Origin: Kordiimonas gwangyangensis DSM 19435 = JCM 12864
Lineage (GTDB): Bacteria > Pseudomonadota > Alphaproteobacteria > Sphingomonadales > Kordiimonadaceae
Direction: 5' to 3'
DNA: 64,000 nt
Assembly: GCF_000375545.1 (NCBI RefSeq)
Contig: NZ_AQXF01000002.1
Span: 346,716-410,715 of the forward strand
Position numbers and translations under genes: made by a program
Notes under the pieces: model-generated
What the model was told of the DNA's origin: nothing
What the model saw: only the letters and a program-made list of their open reading frames with translations
Databases searched by the model: none
Shown here: positions 45,316 through 54,747 of the stretch, piece by piece
Layout of the letters: every line of letters starts with the position of its first letter
How positions within the stretch are numbered: the stretch's first letter is position 1

Positions 45316-45720
45316 CTACTCCCACCCGTTGCTTTCCCGGAACTGGTCCACACCCGGCATGGGCGGTATCACCGGCCACCGGCTCTTGGTATAGATTTCA
45401 TAAATAATCTCGACCCCGCTCGGGTCATCAAGCGTGCCGGTGCTGACGGCCATGTCATCCTTGCTAAGGTGTTCCCATGTCATGGGGGTGCCGCAGTGCG
45501 TGCAGAAGCGGCGCATGGCAAAATCACTCGCCTGTGCCCTGCCCTCAGGCTCCACAATCCATTTGAACTTGCCCGGTTTCGGTGTGGTGAAGGTCATGAA
45601 CGGGCCACCACCGTTTTTCTGGCAGTCCCGGCAGTGGCAATTGCCGGTCCGGCTTCCTGCCATATCAATCTCGTAACGCACATGCCCACACAGGCAGCTA
45701 CCGGCTTTAATCGTGCTCAT
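45316..45720 (-). CDS. GFA family protein (zinc-binding, glutathione-dependent formaldehyde-activating type)
   Basis: 134 residues with the Mss4-like zinc fold of the GFA family. Cysteine motifs CLCGHVRY, CHCRDCQK and FCTHCGTPM supply the zinc ligands. The founding member was proposed to speed S-hydroxymethylglutathione formation, but most homologues have no tested activity. GAGGAGG precedes the ATG. A LexA box begins 22 bp upstream of the start, so it may be DNA-damage inducible. Confidence 0.92.
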   Translation of the reverse strand: MSTIKAGSCLCGHVRYEIDMAGSRTGNCHCRDCQKNGGGPFMTFTTPKPGKFKWIVEPEGRAQASDFAMRRFCTHCGTPMTWEHLSKDDMAVSTGTLDDPSGVEIIYEIYTKSRWPVIPPMPGVDQFRESNGWE

Positions 45721-45741
45721 TCAATACCTCCTCGCTATTTT

Positions 45742-45756
45742 GTTCTTAATTTGTTC
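45742..45756. promoter_or_regulatory. LexA (SOS) box upstream of the GFA gene
   Basis: GTTC-TTAATTT-GTTC, an exact match to GTTC-N7-GTTC, placed 22 bp upstream of the GFA start codon and 237 bp upstream of uvrA. Confidence 0.78.
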
Positions 45757-45869
45757 ACACGGCGTACAAATGTCAAACCCGAATCTTCCCACGCCTCGTG
45801 CGCAGCAGATGCCGACCTCGGCGCAAAGCACATTGTCTCCTGACAGTTTCTGACAGCATGATCGTTTAT

Positions 45870-45884
45870 GTTCTTTTTTTGTTC
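45870..45884. promoter_or_regulatory. LexA (SOS) box upstream of uvrA
   Basis: GTTC-TTTTTTT-GTTC, an exact match to GTTC-N7-GTTC, 108 bp upstream of the uvrA ATG. Confidence 0.85.
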
Positions 45885-45899
45885 GCGCCATCATATTAT

Positions 45900-45916
45900 T
45901 GTCAAGCGGCTTGACA
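45900..45916. promoter_or_regulatory. Inverted repeat in the uvrA promoter region
   Basis: TGTCAAG-CGG-CTTGACA, perfect 7-bp arms, 16 bp after the uvrA LexA box. The right arm contains TTGACA, a good -35 hexamer, so it may be both promoter and operator. Confidence 0.5.
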
Positions 45917-45992
45917 CAGAGTGACCCAGCCGTCACTTCATGGCGTATAAGCGAGTGCATTTTTTTCACGACCAGCGTTTTGAGAGATAGTC

Positions 45993-48854
45993 ATGCTCAC
46001 AGAGATTTCCGTTCGCGGTGCCCGGGAACACAACCTTAAATCCGTCAATGTGGACATCCCGCGCGACAAGCTTGTCGTGATCACCGGGCTATCGGGCTCC
46101 GGCAAATCCTCGCTGGCGTTTGATACCATCTATGCCGAAGGGCAGCGGCGCTATGTGGAGAGCCTGTCGGCCTACGCGCGCCAGTTCCTTGAGCTGATGC
46201 AAAAGCCGGACGTCGACCATATCGAGGGCCTTTCCCCCGCGATCTCCATCGAGCAGAAGACAACATCCAAGAACCCGCGCTCGACCGTGGGCACCGTGAC
46301 CGAGATTTATGACTATATGCGCCTTCTGTGGGCGCGTGTGGGTATCCCCTATTCGCCCGCGACCGGCCTGCCGATTGAAAGCCAGACCGTAAGCCAGATG
46401 GTCGACCGCATCATGGCGCTTGGCGACGGTGTGCGGCTTTACATCATGGCGCCGATCGTGCGCGGCCGGAAGGGTGAGTATAAAAAGGAACTGGCCGAGC
46501 TGCAGAAACGCGGTTTCCAGCGCGTGAAGGTCAATGGCGAGTTTTACCTGATTGAGGAAGCGCCCACGCTCGACAAGAAGTTCAAACACGATATCGACGT
46601 GGTGGTGGACCGCCTTGTCTTGAAGGAAGGGCTGGAGCAACGCCTTGCCGATAGCGTGGAGACCGCGCTGGAACTCGCTGACGGCCTTCTGGTCGCTGAA
46701 GAAGCGGTGAAAGAAGGCGAAGAAGGCAAACGCCACCTGATGTCGGCCAAATTCGCCTGCCCCGTGTCTGGCTTCACCATTGAGGAGATCGAGCCGCGCC
46801 TCTTCTCCTTCAACAACCCCTTTGGCGCCTGCCCCACCTGCGACGGCCTTGGCAACAAGCTCTATTTCGACCCCGACCTCGCGGTACCGGATGTGAACAA
46901 GACCATCCGTGACGGCGCGCTCGCACCGTGGGCGAACAAGGCCAACAACCCGTCGCCCTTCTATTTCCAGGCGCTCGATGCGGTCGCCAAACATTATGGG
47001 GTCTCTATCGACACCAAATGGAAGGATATCCCCGAGGATGCACAAAAAGCCTTCCTCTATGGCACTGGCAAAAAGTCGGTCACCATTGTCTATGCAGACG
47101 GCAAGCGCCGGTTCGAGGTGAACAAACCCTTTGAGGGCGTGCTCAACAATATCGAACGCCGCTGGCGCGAGACTGACAGCAACTGGATGCGCGAGGAACT
47201 ATCGAAATACCAAGCGTCTACCACCTGTACCGCCTGTAACGGCAAACGCCTGAAGCCTGAAGCACTTGCAGTCAAGATCGCGGACCATGACATTGGTATG
47301 ATCACGGACCTCTCCGTCCTTGGTGCCTATGACTGGTTCACTGAACTGCCGAAACATTTGACGGAAAAGCAGCAGCAGATTGCAGAAAAAGTCCTGAAGG
47401 AAATTCAGGAACGGCTTGGCTTTCTTGTTAATGTAGGACTTAACTATCTTACGCTAAGCCGTTCATCTGGAACACTTTCTGGCGGTGAAAGTCAGCGCAT
47501 TCGCTTGGCAAGCCAGATTGGCTCCGGCCTCACCGGCGTGCTTTATGTTCTGGACGAACCGTCTATCGGCCTGCACCAGCGTGACAACGATCGCCTGCTC
47601 GAGACCCTCAAGAACCTGCGCGATATCGGCAATACGGTGCTGGTGGTGGAGCATGACGAAGATGCCATCCGCACTGCCGACTATGTGATCGACATGGGCC
47701 CAGGCGCGGGCGAACACGGCGGCACGATTGTTTCCGAAGGCACGCCAGAAACCGTCATGGCATGCGAAAAAAGCCTGACCGGCCAGTATCTGACCGGCAA
47801 ACGCGCGGTACCAATCCCGGCGGAGCGCAGGCCCGGCCACAAGAACAAGTTCCTGACCGTGAAGGGAGCTAGTGCGAATAACCTCAAGAATGTTTCGGGT
47901 TCCATTCCTCTCGGCACCCTCACCTGCATCACAGGGGTTTCGGGCTCGGGTAAATCCACCTTCACCATCGAGACGCTTTATAAGGCCGTGGCCAAGCATC
48001 TGAACGGCAGCCGGGTCACGCCGGGTGCACATGAGGATGTGGAAGGCCTGCAGCATCTGGACAAGATCGTCGATATCGACCAGAGCCCCATTGGCCGCAC
48101 GCCGCGCTCAAACCCCGCGACCTACACCGGTGCCTTCGGCCCGATCCGCGACTGGTTTGCAGGCCTGCCGGAAGCACAGGCACGCGGCTACAAGGCTGGC
48201 CGTTTCTCCTTCAACGTGAAGGGTGGCCGCTGCGAGGCCTGCAAGGGCGACGGCATGATCAAGATCGAGATGCACTTCCTGCCGGACGTTTATGTGCAGT
48301 GCGACCAGTGCAAAGGCAAACGCTATAATCGCGAAACACTGGAAATTCGCTTTAAAGACAAATCGATATCCGATGTTCTTGACATGACGGTTGAAGACGG
48401 CGTTGAATTTTTCAAAGCCGTGCCCGCCATTCGCAACAAACTTGAAATGCTGGACCAGGTTGGCCTTGGATACATCCGCGTGGGACAGCAAGCAACCACG
48501 CTCTCGGGTGGTGAGGCCCAGCGCGTGAAGCTGGCGAAAGAACTGTCAAAACGCTCCACCGGCAAGACACTCTATATCCTTGATGAACCGACCACAGGCC
48601 TGCATTTCGAGGATGTCAGAAAACTGATGGAAGTGCTGCAAGCCCTTGTAGATCAAGGGAATACGGTGGTTGTGATCGAACATAACCTAGAGGTTATTAA
48701 AACCGCGGACTGGATCCTCGACCTCGGCCCCGAGGGCGGTGACGGTGGTGGTGAGATTGTGGCTGTCGGTACCCCCGAAGACGTGGCCAAGGAGCCGAGA
48801 AGCTATACCGGCCAGTATCTTGCGCCGGTCCTCAAGCGACAGGCGGCAGAATAA
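45993..48854 (+). CDS. uvrA: Excinuclease ABC subunit A
   Basis: The 953-residue damage-recognition ATPase of nucleotide excision repair. Both ABC modules are complete: Walker [13 protein letters not shown] near the N-terminus and [12 protein letters not shown] in the second half, signatures [16 protein letters not shown] and [15 protein letters not shown], and Walker B segments ending in LDEPS and LDEPT. Zinc-finger cysteines are seen in [23 protein letters not shown] and [21 protein letters not shown]. Length matches E. coli (940). It has its own LexA box and ends in a terminator. Confidence 0.98.
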   Translation: MLTEISVRGAREHNLKSVNVDIPRDKLVVITGLSGSGKSSLAFDTIYAEGQRRYVESLSAYARQFLELMQKPDVDHIEGLSPAISIEQKTTSKNPRSTVGTVTEIYDYMRLLWARVGIPYSPATGLPIESQTVSQMVDRIMALGDGVRLYIMAPIVRGRKGEYKKELAELQKRGFQRVKVNGEFYLIEEAPTLDKKFKHDIDVVVDRLVLKEGLEQRLADSVETALELADGLLVAEEAVKEGEEGKRHLMSAKFACPVSGFTIEEIEPRLFSFNNPFGACPTCDGLGNKLYFDPDLAVPDVNKTIRDGALAPWANKANNPSPFYFQALDAVAKHYGVSIDTKWKDIPEDAQKAFLYGTGKKSVTIVYADGKRRFEVNKPFEGVLNNIERRWRETDSNWMREELSKYQASTTCTACNGKRLKPEALAVKIADHDIGMITDLSVLGAYDWFTELPKHLTEKQQQIAEKVLKEIQERLGFLVNVGLNYLTLSRSSGTLSGGESQRIRLASQIGSGLTGVLYVLDEPSIGLHQRDNDRLLETLKNLRDIGNTVLVVEHDEDAIRTADYVIDMGPGAGEHGGTIVSEGTPETVMACEKSLTGQYLTGKRAVPIPAERRPGHKNKFLTVKGASANNLKNVSGSIPLGTLTCITGVSGSGKSTFTIETLYKAVAKHLNGSRVTPGAHEDVEGLQHLDKIVDIDQSPIGRTPRSNPATYTGAFGPIRDWFAGLPEAQARGYKAGRFSFNVKGGRCEACKGDGMIKIEMHFLPDVYVQCDQCKGKRYNRETLEIRFKDKSISDVLDMTVEDGVEFFKAVPAIRNKLEMLDQVGLGYIRVGQQATTLSGGEAQRVKLAKELSKRSTGKTLYILDEPTTGLHFEDVRKLMEVLQALVDQGNTVVVIEHNLEVIKTADWILDLGPEGGDGGGEIVAVGTPEDVAKEPRSYTGQYLAPVLKRQAAE

Positions 48855-48862
48855 CAGGTTAG

Positions 48863-48897
48863 AGGGCGCGGCAATCATGACCGCGCCCTTTCTCTTT
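48863..48897. terminator. Intrinsic terminator after uvrA
   Basis: AGGGCGCGG-CAATCATGA-CCGCGCCCT, a 9-bp perfect stem followed by TTCTCTTTT. Also placed to serve the converging hydrolase gene. Confidence 0.85.
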
Positions 48898-48913
48898 TAG
48901 CTTTGGCCGCAGG

Positions 48914-50350
48914 CTATTGCTTTGGCGCCAGGTCCTGCAGTTCCAGCACAATCTCGTCCCGCGGCTGTGGTTTGCCCTCCATGAAGGCATTGATCGCTTC
49001 CTGCACCTCAGGTGATGACATGAACAGGTTGTGTCCCGCGTTCACCACCGTCACCTGCGTCAAGTTCGACAGACCTGCAGTTGCCTCAGCCTGACCTTCC
49101 ACATAGGTACGGCCATCAAGCGTGCCGGTCAGCAGCAGCGTCGGGATATTGCTCACCGGCCCTACCCTGAAGGCGTCACCAAGGTCCAGCTCTGGCGCGA
49201 GGCCATCGTAGTGGTAGGTGAAATTGAGCCAGTCACCAAGGAGCGCGTCCCGCGCTTGCGCCTTCACCAGCGCGCGGCGTTTGTCGCTCATACCAGACGC
49301 TACATCCATCAAGGTTGACATGGCATCCATCTTGATCGGCTCACCCGGCACAAACCAGTCTGCGATCAGCGCTTCAAAGGGCGCGGTCATGTCATAATCC
49401 ATGGCAAGATAGAGCGACAGCAGCCGCTGCACCGCCCATGGGTCCGAGATGAAATAGCTCGCGAGCAGCTGCATATCGCGCTTCTGGAACAGATAGTCCT
49501 TCACTGTCCCGTCTTTCATGCGTGGATGCAGCAGCAACGGCTCTGCCTCAAGTTTCCCATGCACGCGGCCGATCAGTGCCTTGATGTCACCATAGGCTGC
49601 CTTGGCGGCAGGCTGGCTATCCACGGCCTTCTGCAAGCGACCAAAATAGCTGTCAGTCAGCGCGGGTAGCTTGATGGTCTGGTCAAGCCCCTCGGCGCTT
49701 GAGACCACCACGCGGTCAATATGGTCGCCCATCTCCTTCATCGCCGCGAAGGCAAGGTGGCTACCGTAGGACGTGCCCCACAGCACCACCTTCTCGGCTC
49801 CAAGTGCCTGACGCAGCGCATCGATATCGCGGGCATTCTCGACGGTGTTGTAGCCTGCCACATCCACACCCTCGCTCTTCCAGAAGGCAAGGCATTCTTC
49901 GAACGCCGCCCGGTTCAGAGCGATATAGGCTGCATCACTGATTGCTTCCGTGGGTGGTACCACTTTCGACGACACACATTCCGGCAGGATATTGGATGCA
50001 CCCGTACCGCGCTGGTCGAGCGCAATCACATCGCCATAAGCCCGCAGCGCCATGAACATATCAAAGCGGCGGTATTTGGCGGTGCCAATGCCAGAGCCGC
50101 CCGGCCCGCCAGCAAGATAGATGATCGGCGGTCCCTTTTGCTCACCTGTTGCGGCAAAACGTACATAAGTTACCGGGATCATCCGACTTTTCGGGTTAGC
50201 CCTGTTCTCCGGTACCATGATGCGACCGCGGAAGGCATCAACTTTCTCGCCGCCCTTTTCTTCAAAGACAAAGGCCTCCTCGGAAGGTTGCGCGAACGCG
50301 GGCATCGCCATACAGGCTGCCAGGATTGCTGTCGTGACCAGTTTTTTCAT
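48914..50350 (-). CDS. Exported alpha/beta hydrolase (S33/TAP-like)
   Basis: About 478 residues with a signal peptide (TTAILAACMAMPAFA). The alpha/beta hydrolase fold shows the oxyanion segment YLAGGPGGSGIG, ALDQRGTGASN, the nucleophile Ser in LWGTSYGSHLAF, Asp in LTGTLDGRTY and His in VVNAGHNLFMSS. This set is typical of prolyl aminopeptidase and TAP-like peptidases of the S33 family; substrate unproven. GGAGG is six bases before the ATG. It is divergent from the LytTR regulator gene, and the repeats between them suggest it may be a target. Confidence 0.9.
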   Translation of the reverse strand: MKKLVTTAILAACMAMPAFAQPSEEAFVFEEKGGEKVDAFRGRIMVPENRANPKSRMIPVTYVRFAATGEQKGPPIIYLAGGPGGSGIGTAKYRRFDMFMALRAYGDVIALDQRGTGASNILPECVSSKVVPPTEAISDAAYIALNRAAFEECLAFWKSEGVDVAGYNTVENARDIDALRQALGAEKVVLWGTSYGSHLAFAAMKEMGDHIDRVVVSSAEGLDQTIKLPALTDSYFGRLQKAVDSQPAAKAAYGDIKALIGRVHGKLEAEPLLLHPRMKDGTVKDYLFQKRDMQLLASYFISDPWAVQRLLSLYLAMDYDMTAPFEALIADWFVPGEPIKMDAMSTLMDVASGMSDKRRALVKAQARDALLGDWLNFTYHYDGLAPELDLGDAFRVGPVSNIPTLLLTGTLDGRTYVEGQAEATAGLSNLTQVTVVNAGHNLFMSSPEVQEAINAFMEGKPQPRDEIVLELQDLAPKQ

Positions 50351-50439
50351 TTTTTCCTCCAAGACAAAACAACTACGTCCAATGTGGAGAAAATCGCCAT
50401 TATTTCACGGCTTTATCTGTGAACGGTCATGCAGGGCCG

Positions 50440-50468
50440 GTAAGCGGTATTGCTTTCCAGTAAGCGGT
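50440..50468. promoter_or_regulatory. 9-bp direct repeats between the hydrolase and LytTR genes
   Basis: GTAAGCGGT occurs at 50440-50448 and 50460-50468, identical copies spaced 20 bp start to start. LytTR proteins bind pairs of 9-bp direct repeats about two helical turns apart, so this is a good candidate site for the adjacent LytTR regulator. Confidence 0.6.
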
Positions 50469-50484
50469 GATAGAGTGATGCACC

Positions 50485-51990
50485 ATGAAAAACGCCATGC
50501 CCATATTGCTCCTGTTGCTGCTGCTCGCCGCGCCCCACGCGAGGGCGCAGGACAGCCTTTATGCCCAAGTCGAGGTACGGGAAGTCTATGTCTGTGACAG
50601 TACTACCCGCGCCGGCGTTATCCCTGATTTCAAAAGCTCGGCATGCATTCGTGCCGAAGGGCAGTTCATCTCGCCCTATAAGCGGCATATCTGGGTGGTG
50701 GCGACCCTGATAGCACCGCGTGTAATGGCGGAGAGCCAGCAACCACTTGGCTTTTTCCTCTCTGCCAAGGCGTCCAGCACATTGTGGCTGAACGGCAGCA
50801 AGCTGGGCAGCAACGGCCTGCCCGCGAGAACCCGGGACCATGAAGTGCCCGGCAAGATGGACACTGCCTTTGCGCTCCCGCCCAATGCGCTCAAGGCTGG
50901 CAAAAACGATGTGATTATCGAGATGTCAGGCCACCACAGCATCATCCCGCTTTTGGCCCCGGTACACCTGATTGCCGTCGCCCGTTACCAGAGCCCAACC
51001 GACAATATTCTGCGCGGGTACCTGCCCTCACTGCTGCCACTAGGCGTTTTGCTGCTGGGCGCAATGTACTTCGGTGTTTCTGCGCTGCGCATGGGCGGTG
51101 GCCAACGTTTCCTCGTGCCGCTCACGGCGTTTTTCGCCGCCGGCCAGCTGGTATCAGAGGTTTCACGCGGCCTGTTTGCCTATGAATATCCCTTCCACGA
51201 CATCCGCCTGATGTTGATCCTCGGGTTCGCGACCGGCACCGGCGCTTGCCTGTTCCTACATGTGCTAGCGCGCTTTGTGCGCAAACGCCGTTTCACCATC
51301 GCGCTTTTTGCCTGCCTCGCCTACTTGGGCCTAGTGCTGCCTGCCGAGGGCTTTGACACCAAAACAAGCCTTGCGCTTTTGCTGCCGTCCATGCTCGCCG
51401 CATTGATCTCCGGCTATGGCCTTGCCCGCAGGCGGCGCGGAGCCGTGCCCTACACGCTTGTTCTCTTCTTTTTCACCGGCCTCATTTACCTCGCGCCCAC
51501 GCGCTTCCTCGATATCTATTTCTATTACTGCGTTGCCGCGCTCCTTGTTTTCCTGTTCGCGCAGGAACTGCGCAGCCTCTTTAAGGAACGGCGTATGCGC
51601 GCGGCAGAGAAAGCGCGGGCAGACCAGTTGGAGCTCGCGCTGAGCGAAAGTCAGGAGCGGGAGAACCCCAGCAACGTGCAGCTATCGAGCGCGGGTAAGG
51701 TGGAAATCCTGCCAACAGCGGATATCGCCTATGCGCGCGGTGCGGGTGACTATGTGGAACTTGTCCTCAAGGACCGCACGACCCGCCTCCATAGCGCGAC
51801 ACTTTCGGAACTCGAGAGCCGGCTGCCGGGGAAATTCCTGCGTGTACACCGCTCCTACCTTGTCAACACCGCCTATATCGTTGCGCTTGAGCGCGACGCC
51901 TCAGGCGCCGGCAGCCTTGACCTCACCATCGGTGAAACCGTGCCCGTCAGTCGCCGCATCATGCCGAGTGTGCGCAAAGCCCTTACCTGA
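50485..51990 (+). CDS. Membrane-bound LytTR transcriptional regulator
   Basis: 501 residues in three parts. A signal sequence (MPILLLLLLLAAPHARA) and an extracytoplasmic beta domain (about 20-170) with two cysteines (VCDS and ACIRAE) come first. Then there are about seven membrane helices (about 180-370), for example LPLGVLLLGAMYFGV, and a short coiled coil. The C-terminus is a LytTR DNA-binding domain (about 405-501) with IAYARGAGDYVELVL, FLRVHRSYLVN and GETVPVSRRIMPSVRKAL. It therefore looks like a one-component system that senses a signal outside and binds DNA at the membrane. Confidence 0.9.
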   Translation: MKNAMPILLLLLLLAAPHARAQDSLYAQVEVREVYVCDSTTRAGVIPDFKSSACIRAEGQFISPYKRHIWVVATLIAPRVMAESQQPLGFFLSAKASSTLWLNGSKLGSNGLPARTRDHEVPGKMDTAFALPPNALKAGKNDVIIEMSGHHSIIPLLAPVHLIAVARYQSPTDNILRGYLPSLLPLGVLLLGAMYFGVSALRMGGGQRFLVPLTAFFAAGQLVSEVSRGLFAYEYPFHDIRLMLILGFATGTGACLFLHVLARFVRKRRFTIALFACLAYLGLVLPAEGFDTKTSLALLLPSMLAALISGYGLARRRRGAVPYTLVLFFFTGLIYLAPTRFLDIYFYYCVAALLVFLFAQELRSLFKERRMRAAEKARADQLELALSESQERENPSNVQLSSAGKVEILPTADIAYARGAGDYVELVLKDRTTRLHSATLSELESRLPGKFLRVHRSYLVNTAYIVALERDASGAGSLDLTIGETVPVSRRIMPSVRKALT

Positions 51991-52090
51991 GCGCGCCGCA
52001 CAAAACTCTTATCTGCCATGAAGATAACATGATTACATGCTTCATCTGGTATTAAGGCAGGCTTTGGCAAACAGGGTGATATGCCAAGCC

Positions 52091-52106
52091 GTGTGAGCGT
52101 TCACAC
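52091..52106. promoter_or_regulatory. Inverted repeat upstream of the DUF4139 gene
   Basis: GTGTGA-GCGT-TCACAC, perfect 6-bp arms, 44 bp upstream of the start codon. It resembles CRP-type half-sites but with a 4-bp spacer, where CRP uses 6. Confidence 0.45.
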
Positions 52107-52149
52107 AAAGGCTTGCTTGAATGAAGTTGACCATCAGATGGGGTGATCT

Positions 52150-53745
52150 ATGAAACCGCAACTTTCCGTGTTCCCAGTTCTGGCCGTACTCGCATCAAGC
52201 GGCGTATATGCCGATGACTTTACAATGGCCGCGCCGATCGAGGCTGTGACGGTGTACCAAACCGGTGGTGCGGTCGTGCACCGCAAAGCCAAGCTGAGCT
52301 TACCGAAGGGCAATCACACCGTGACGGTCACTGGCCTGACGTCCCAGCTTGATTCCGGTTACGGTATCGCCGCGGTCGCGGGCGGCCTTGAAGTGAGCAA
52401 CATCCGCACCACCACGAATTATATGCCGACCGAACCTTCTGCCGCGCTCAAGGCGCTTGAGGCACGGTACATGACAGCACGCAAAGCACTCTCCACGACG
52501 GAAAACTCCCTCGCGGCGATCGAGATGCGCCTCACCTACCTGCGCGGCCTTGGTGAAAGTGGCCCTGCCGCGAAAGACTGGCAAGCCGCACTTGATTTCA
52601 TTGGTAACAAGACTGCTGACCTGATGGCGGAAAAGTTCATCCTTGAACAGAAGCAGATGGAGCAGAATGAGGTTGTCAAAGGCCTGCAGCAGGAAATCAT
52701 GGCATCCGGCGGTCGTTCCGACGCCACCTATGCGGCTGTTGTGAATGTTACGGCCGATAAGGCAGGTGAGTATGAGTTTGACGTCAGCTACCTCGTGCGC
52801 TCTGCCCGCTGGGGCATGGTGACGGACGCCAACCTTTTGCCTGAGAAGAAGCAGGCAGACATCACACTCAAAGCCGAAGTCAGCCAATCTTCCGGAGAAG
52901 CGTGGGACGATGTCGCACTCAGCCTCTCCACCTCGCGCCCGGCATGGAATATCGCAGCGCCCATCATGTTCCCTGACTTCCTGCGTGCGCGTGACAAGGA
53001 TGACTATAGCGCCCGCATGGAAATGGCGATGCCAGCGCCAGCAGCGGCACAATTCGATGGTGCGAGGGAGCGCAAGAGCTCGAATGCGCCTGTCATGAGC
53101 CAGACGGCGACCACCTATGACATGAACTTCACCCTGAATATGCCAGCGTCGCTGCCTGCCAATGGCACACCGCAGCAGTATCCGGTGAAGGAAGTGGGGC
53201 TGCCGGCTGAGATCGTGACCCGCATCACGCCGCGCTATGACAGCGAAAACGCCTATGTTTACGCCGATGTCACCATGGAGGGGCTTCCAAGGCTGTCAAA
53301 CATCTCCGCCCGCCTCAGCCGTGATGGCTACTATGCAGGCCGCGGCACCTGGCCGAACCTCGTGCCGGGCGAGAATGTCAAGCTGCCATTTGGTGCCGAC
53401 AGCGGCATCACGGTTGAAACCATCACCATTCCGTCCAACGACGGCGATACCGGCTTCTTCGGCAAACGCAAGGTGGAAGAAGAGCGCGTGATCTACAAGG
53501 TCACCAACAACCGCGACAAGGCTGCCACCGTTGAAGTGACGGACCGCCTGCCCGTCTCCGCCCACGAGGATGTAAAGGTGGAAACGCTCAAGGGCGCAAC
53601 GCCTGCCACAAGCAAAGACGTGGACGGCAAAGCCGGTGTCATCACCTGGAAGCGGGAACTCAAGCCCGGCGAGACGTGGGAAATCCACCACGAATACCGC
53701 GTGACCTACCCAGGCGACATGAGGCTCGATCACTCCGGCTCATAA
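52150..53745 (+). CDS. DUF4139 domain-containing protein (MuiA-like), exported
   Basis: 531 residues with a signal peptide (LSVFPVLAVLASSGVYA). An N-terminal beta domain (IEAVTVYQTGGAVVHRKA) and a coiled-coil stretch (about 95-175, Gln/Glu/Met-rich) precede the DUF4139 region with YLVRSARWGMVTDANL, SQSSGEAWDDVALSLSTSRP and the final VTDRLPVSAHEDVKV / WKRELKPGETWEI. Homologues are called mucoidy inhibitor MuiA; their biochemical role is unknown. GGGG precedes the ATG. Confidence 0.9.
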   Translation: MKPQLSVFPVLAVLASSGVYADDFTMAAPIEAVTVYQTGGAVVHRKAKLSLPKGNHTVTVTGLTSQLDSGYGIAAVAGGLEVSNIRTTTNYMPTEPSAALKALEARYMTARKALSTTENSLAAIEMRLTYLRGLGESGPAAKDWQAALDFIGNKTADLMAEKFILEQKQMEQNEVVKGLQQEIMASGGRSDATYAAVVNVTADKAGEYEFDVSYLVRSARWGMVTDANLLPEKKQADITLKAEVSQSSGEAWDDVALSLSTSRPAWNIAAPIMFPDFLRARDKDDYSARMEMAMPAPAAAQFDGARERKSSNAPVMSQTATTYDMNFTLNMPASLPANGTPQQYPVKEVGLPAEIVTRITPRYDSENAYVYADVTMEGLPRLSNISARLSRDGYYAGRGTWPNLVPGENVKLPFGADSGITVETITIPSNDGDTGFFGKRKVEEERVIYKVTNNRDKAATVEVTDRLPVSAHEDVKVETLKGATPATSKDVDGKAGVITWKRELKPGETWEIHHEYRVTYPGDMRLDHSGS

Positions 53746-53777
53746 TCAACCCTCAATTCCAGACAAAAATAGTACAA

Positions 53778-53816
53778 TCGCCGCTTGTGGACTTGCCCCG
53801 CAGGCGGCGAGTTTTT
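53778..53816 (+). terminator. Intrinsic terminator after the DUF4139 gene
   Basis: TCGCCGCTTG / CAGGCGGCGA (10-bp stem including one T-G pair) followed by GTTTTT. Confidence 0.75.
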
Positions 53817-53935
53817 AAGGTAAAAGTTTACGGGATTTGTTTTCGGTAGCAAATTCTTTACTCCCGCATGTGAACATGCGGCTTGGATTGAGTTGGGGCG
53901 ATGTTCCCCAAAAGACGACACGTTAGGTACCATTG

Positions 53936-54739
53936 ATGCTGCGGAACACCGCAAAGACCATCATGATTGCACTATGCCTCGGGGGGGTACTTTCCCCGGC
54001 GGCGAGTGCACAGCCCGAAAATGAATCGGTCAAAACGCTGCGTCTCGCGACGCGGGAGTTTATCCCACCCTATGTCTATGAGAACGCTGATTCGGGCATT
54101 GAAGTTGACCTCGTGACAGCAATTTTCCGTGACATGCCCTTCGATGTGGAATTTGTGCAGCTGCCACGCATCCGCATGATCTCCTCGTTTGAGGACAATC
54201 AACTCGACGGTATCCTGACCCAGAATGTGACAGCCTCCACAACAGGCTGCCCCACCGAATGGTATATTGAACATCAGAATGTGGGCTTGTCGGTCAAAGG
54301 GCGCGGCGTTCAGATCAACTCGCTAGATGATCTCAAGAATTACGCTGTGATCTCCTTCTCGGGCGCGACCCGTTATCTGGGCGAAGACTTCAGGAACGCA
54401 GTGCGCGGCGCCAAACGCTATACCGAAAGCGGTGACCAGGGGGCGCATATCTCCCTACTCTACAAAGGCCGCTTTGACGTAGTCGTGGGCGATAACTGGA
54501 TCATGCGACTGGCCCAGAAACGGTATTTCGATGCAACCGGCGAACGCATGGACCTTGTAACCCACCCCATCATGCCACCCAGCCAATATGTGGCGCGCTT
54601 TCATGACCAGTCGGTGTGTGACGCGTTCAATACCGCGCTCAAAAACCTGCACGAAAATGGCACCTATGCCGAAATCTGGGCTGGCTACCGCGCCCGCATC
54701 TATGTGGAAGCAGGCTTGGACAGCAACCAGCCGCATTAG
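53936..54739 (+). CDS. Periplasmic solute-binding protein (SBP_bac_3 family)
   Basis: About 267 residues. A signal peptide (IMIALCLGGVLSPAASA) is followed by a type II periplasmic-binding fold: TREFIPPYVYENADSGIEVDLVTAIFRD, then the hinge and YAEIWAGYRARIYV at the end. No ABC permease or ATPase and no sensor domain is attached, so it may be an orphan receptor. The ATG at 53936 is preferred over an adjacent TTG. Confidence 0.88.
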   Translation: MLRNTAKTIMIALCLGGVLSPAASAQPENESVKTLRLATREFIPPYVYENADSGIEVDLVTAIFRDMPFDVEFVQLPRIRMISSFEDNQLDGILTQNVTASTTGCPTEWYIEHQNVGLSVKGRGVQINSLDDLKNYAVISFSGATRYLGEDFRNAVRGAKRYTESGDQGAHISLLYKGRFDVVVGDNWIMRLAQKRYFDATGERMDLVTHPIMPPSQYVARFHDQSVCDAFNTALKNLHENGTYAEIWAGYRARIYVEAGLDSNQPH

Positions 54740-54747
54740 GCAATATT

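Noticed and set aside
45721-45969. 82-codon frame on the minus strand with a CxxC motif, between the GFA gene and uvrA
   Set aside because: It covers two exact LexA boxes and the uvrA promoter region, has no good ribosome site and no family resemblance. Regulatory DNA explains the stretch better.
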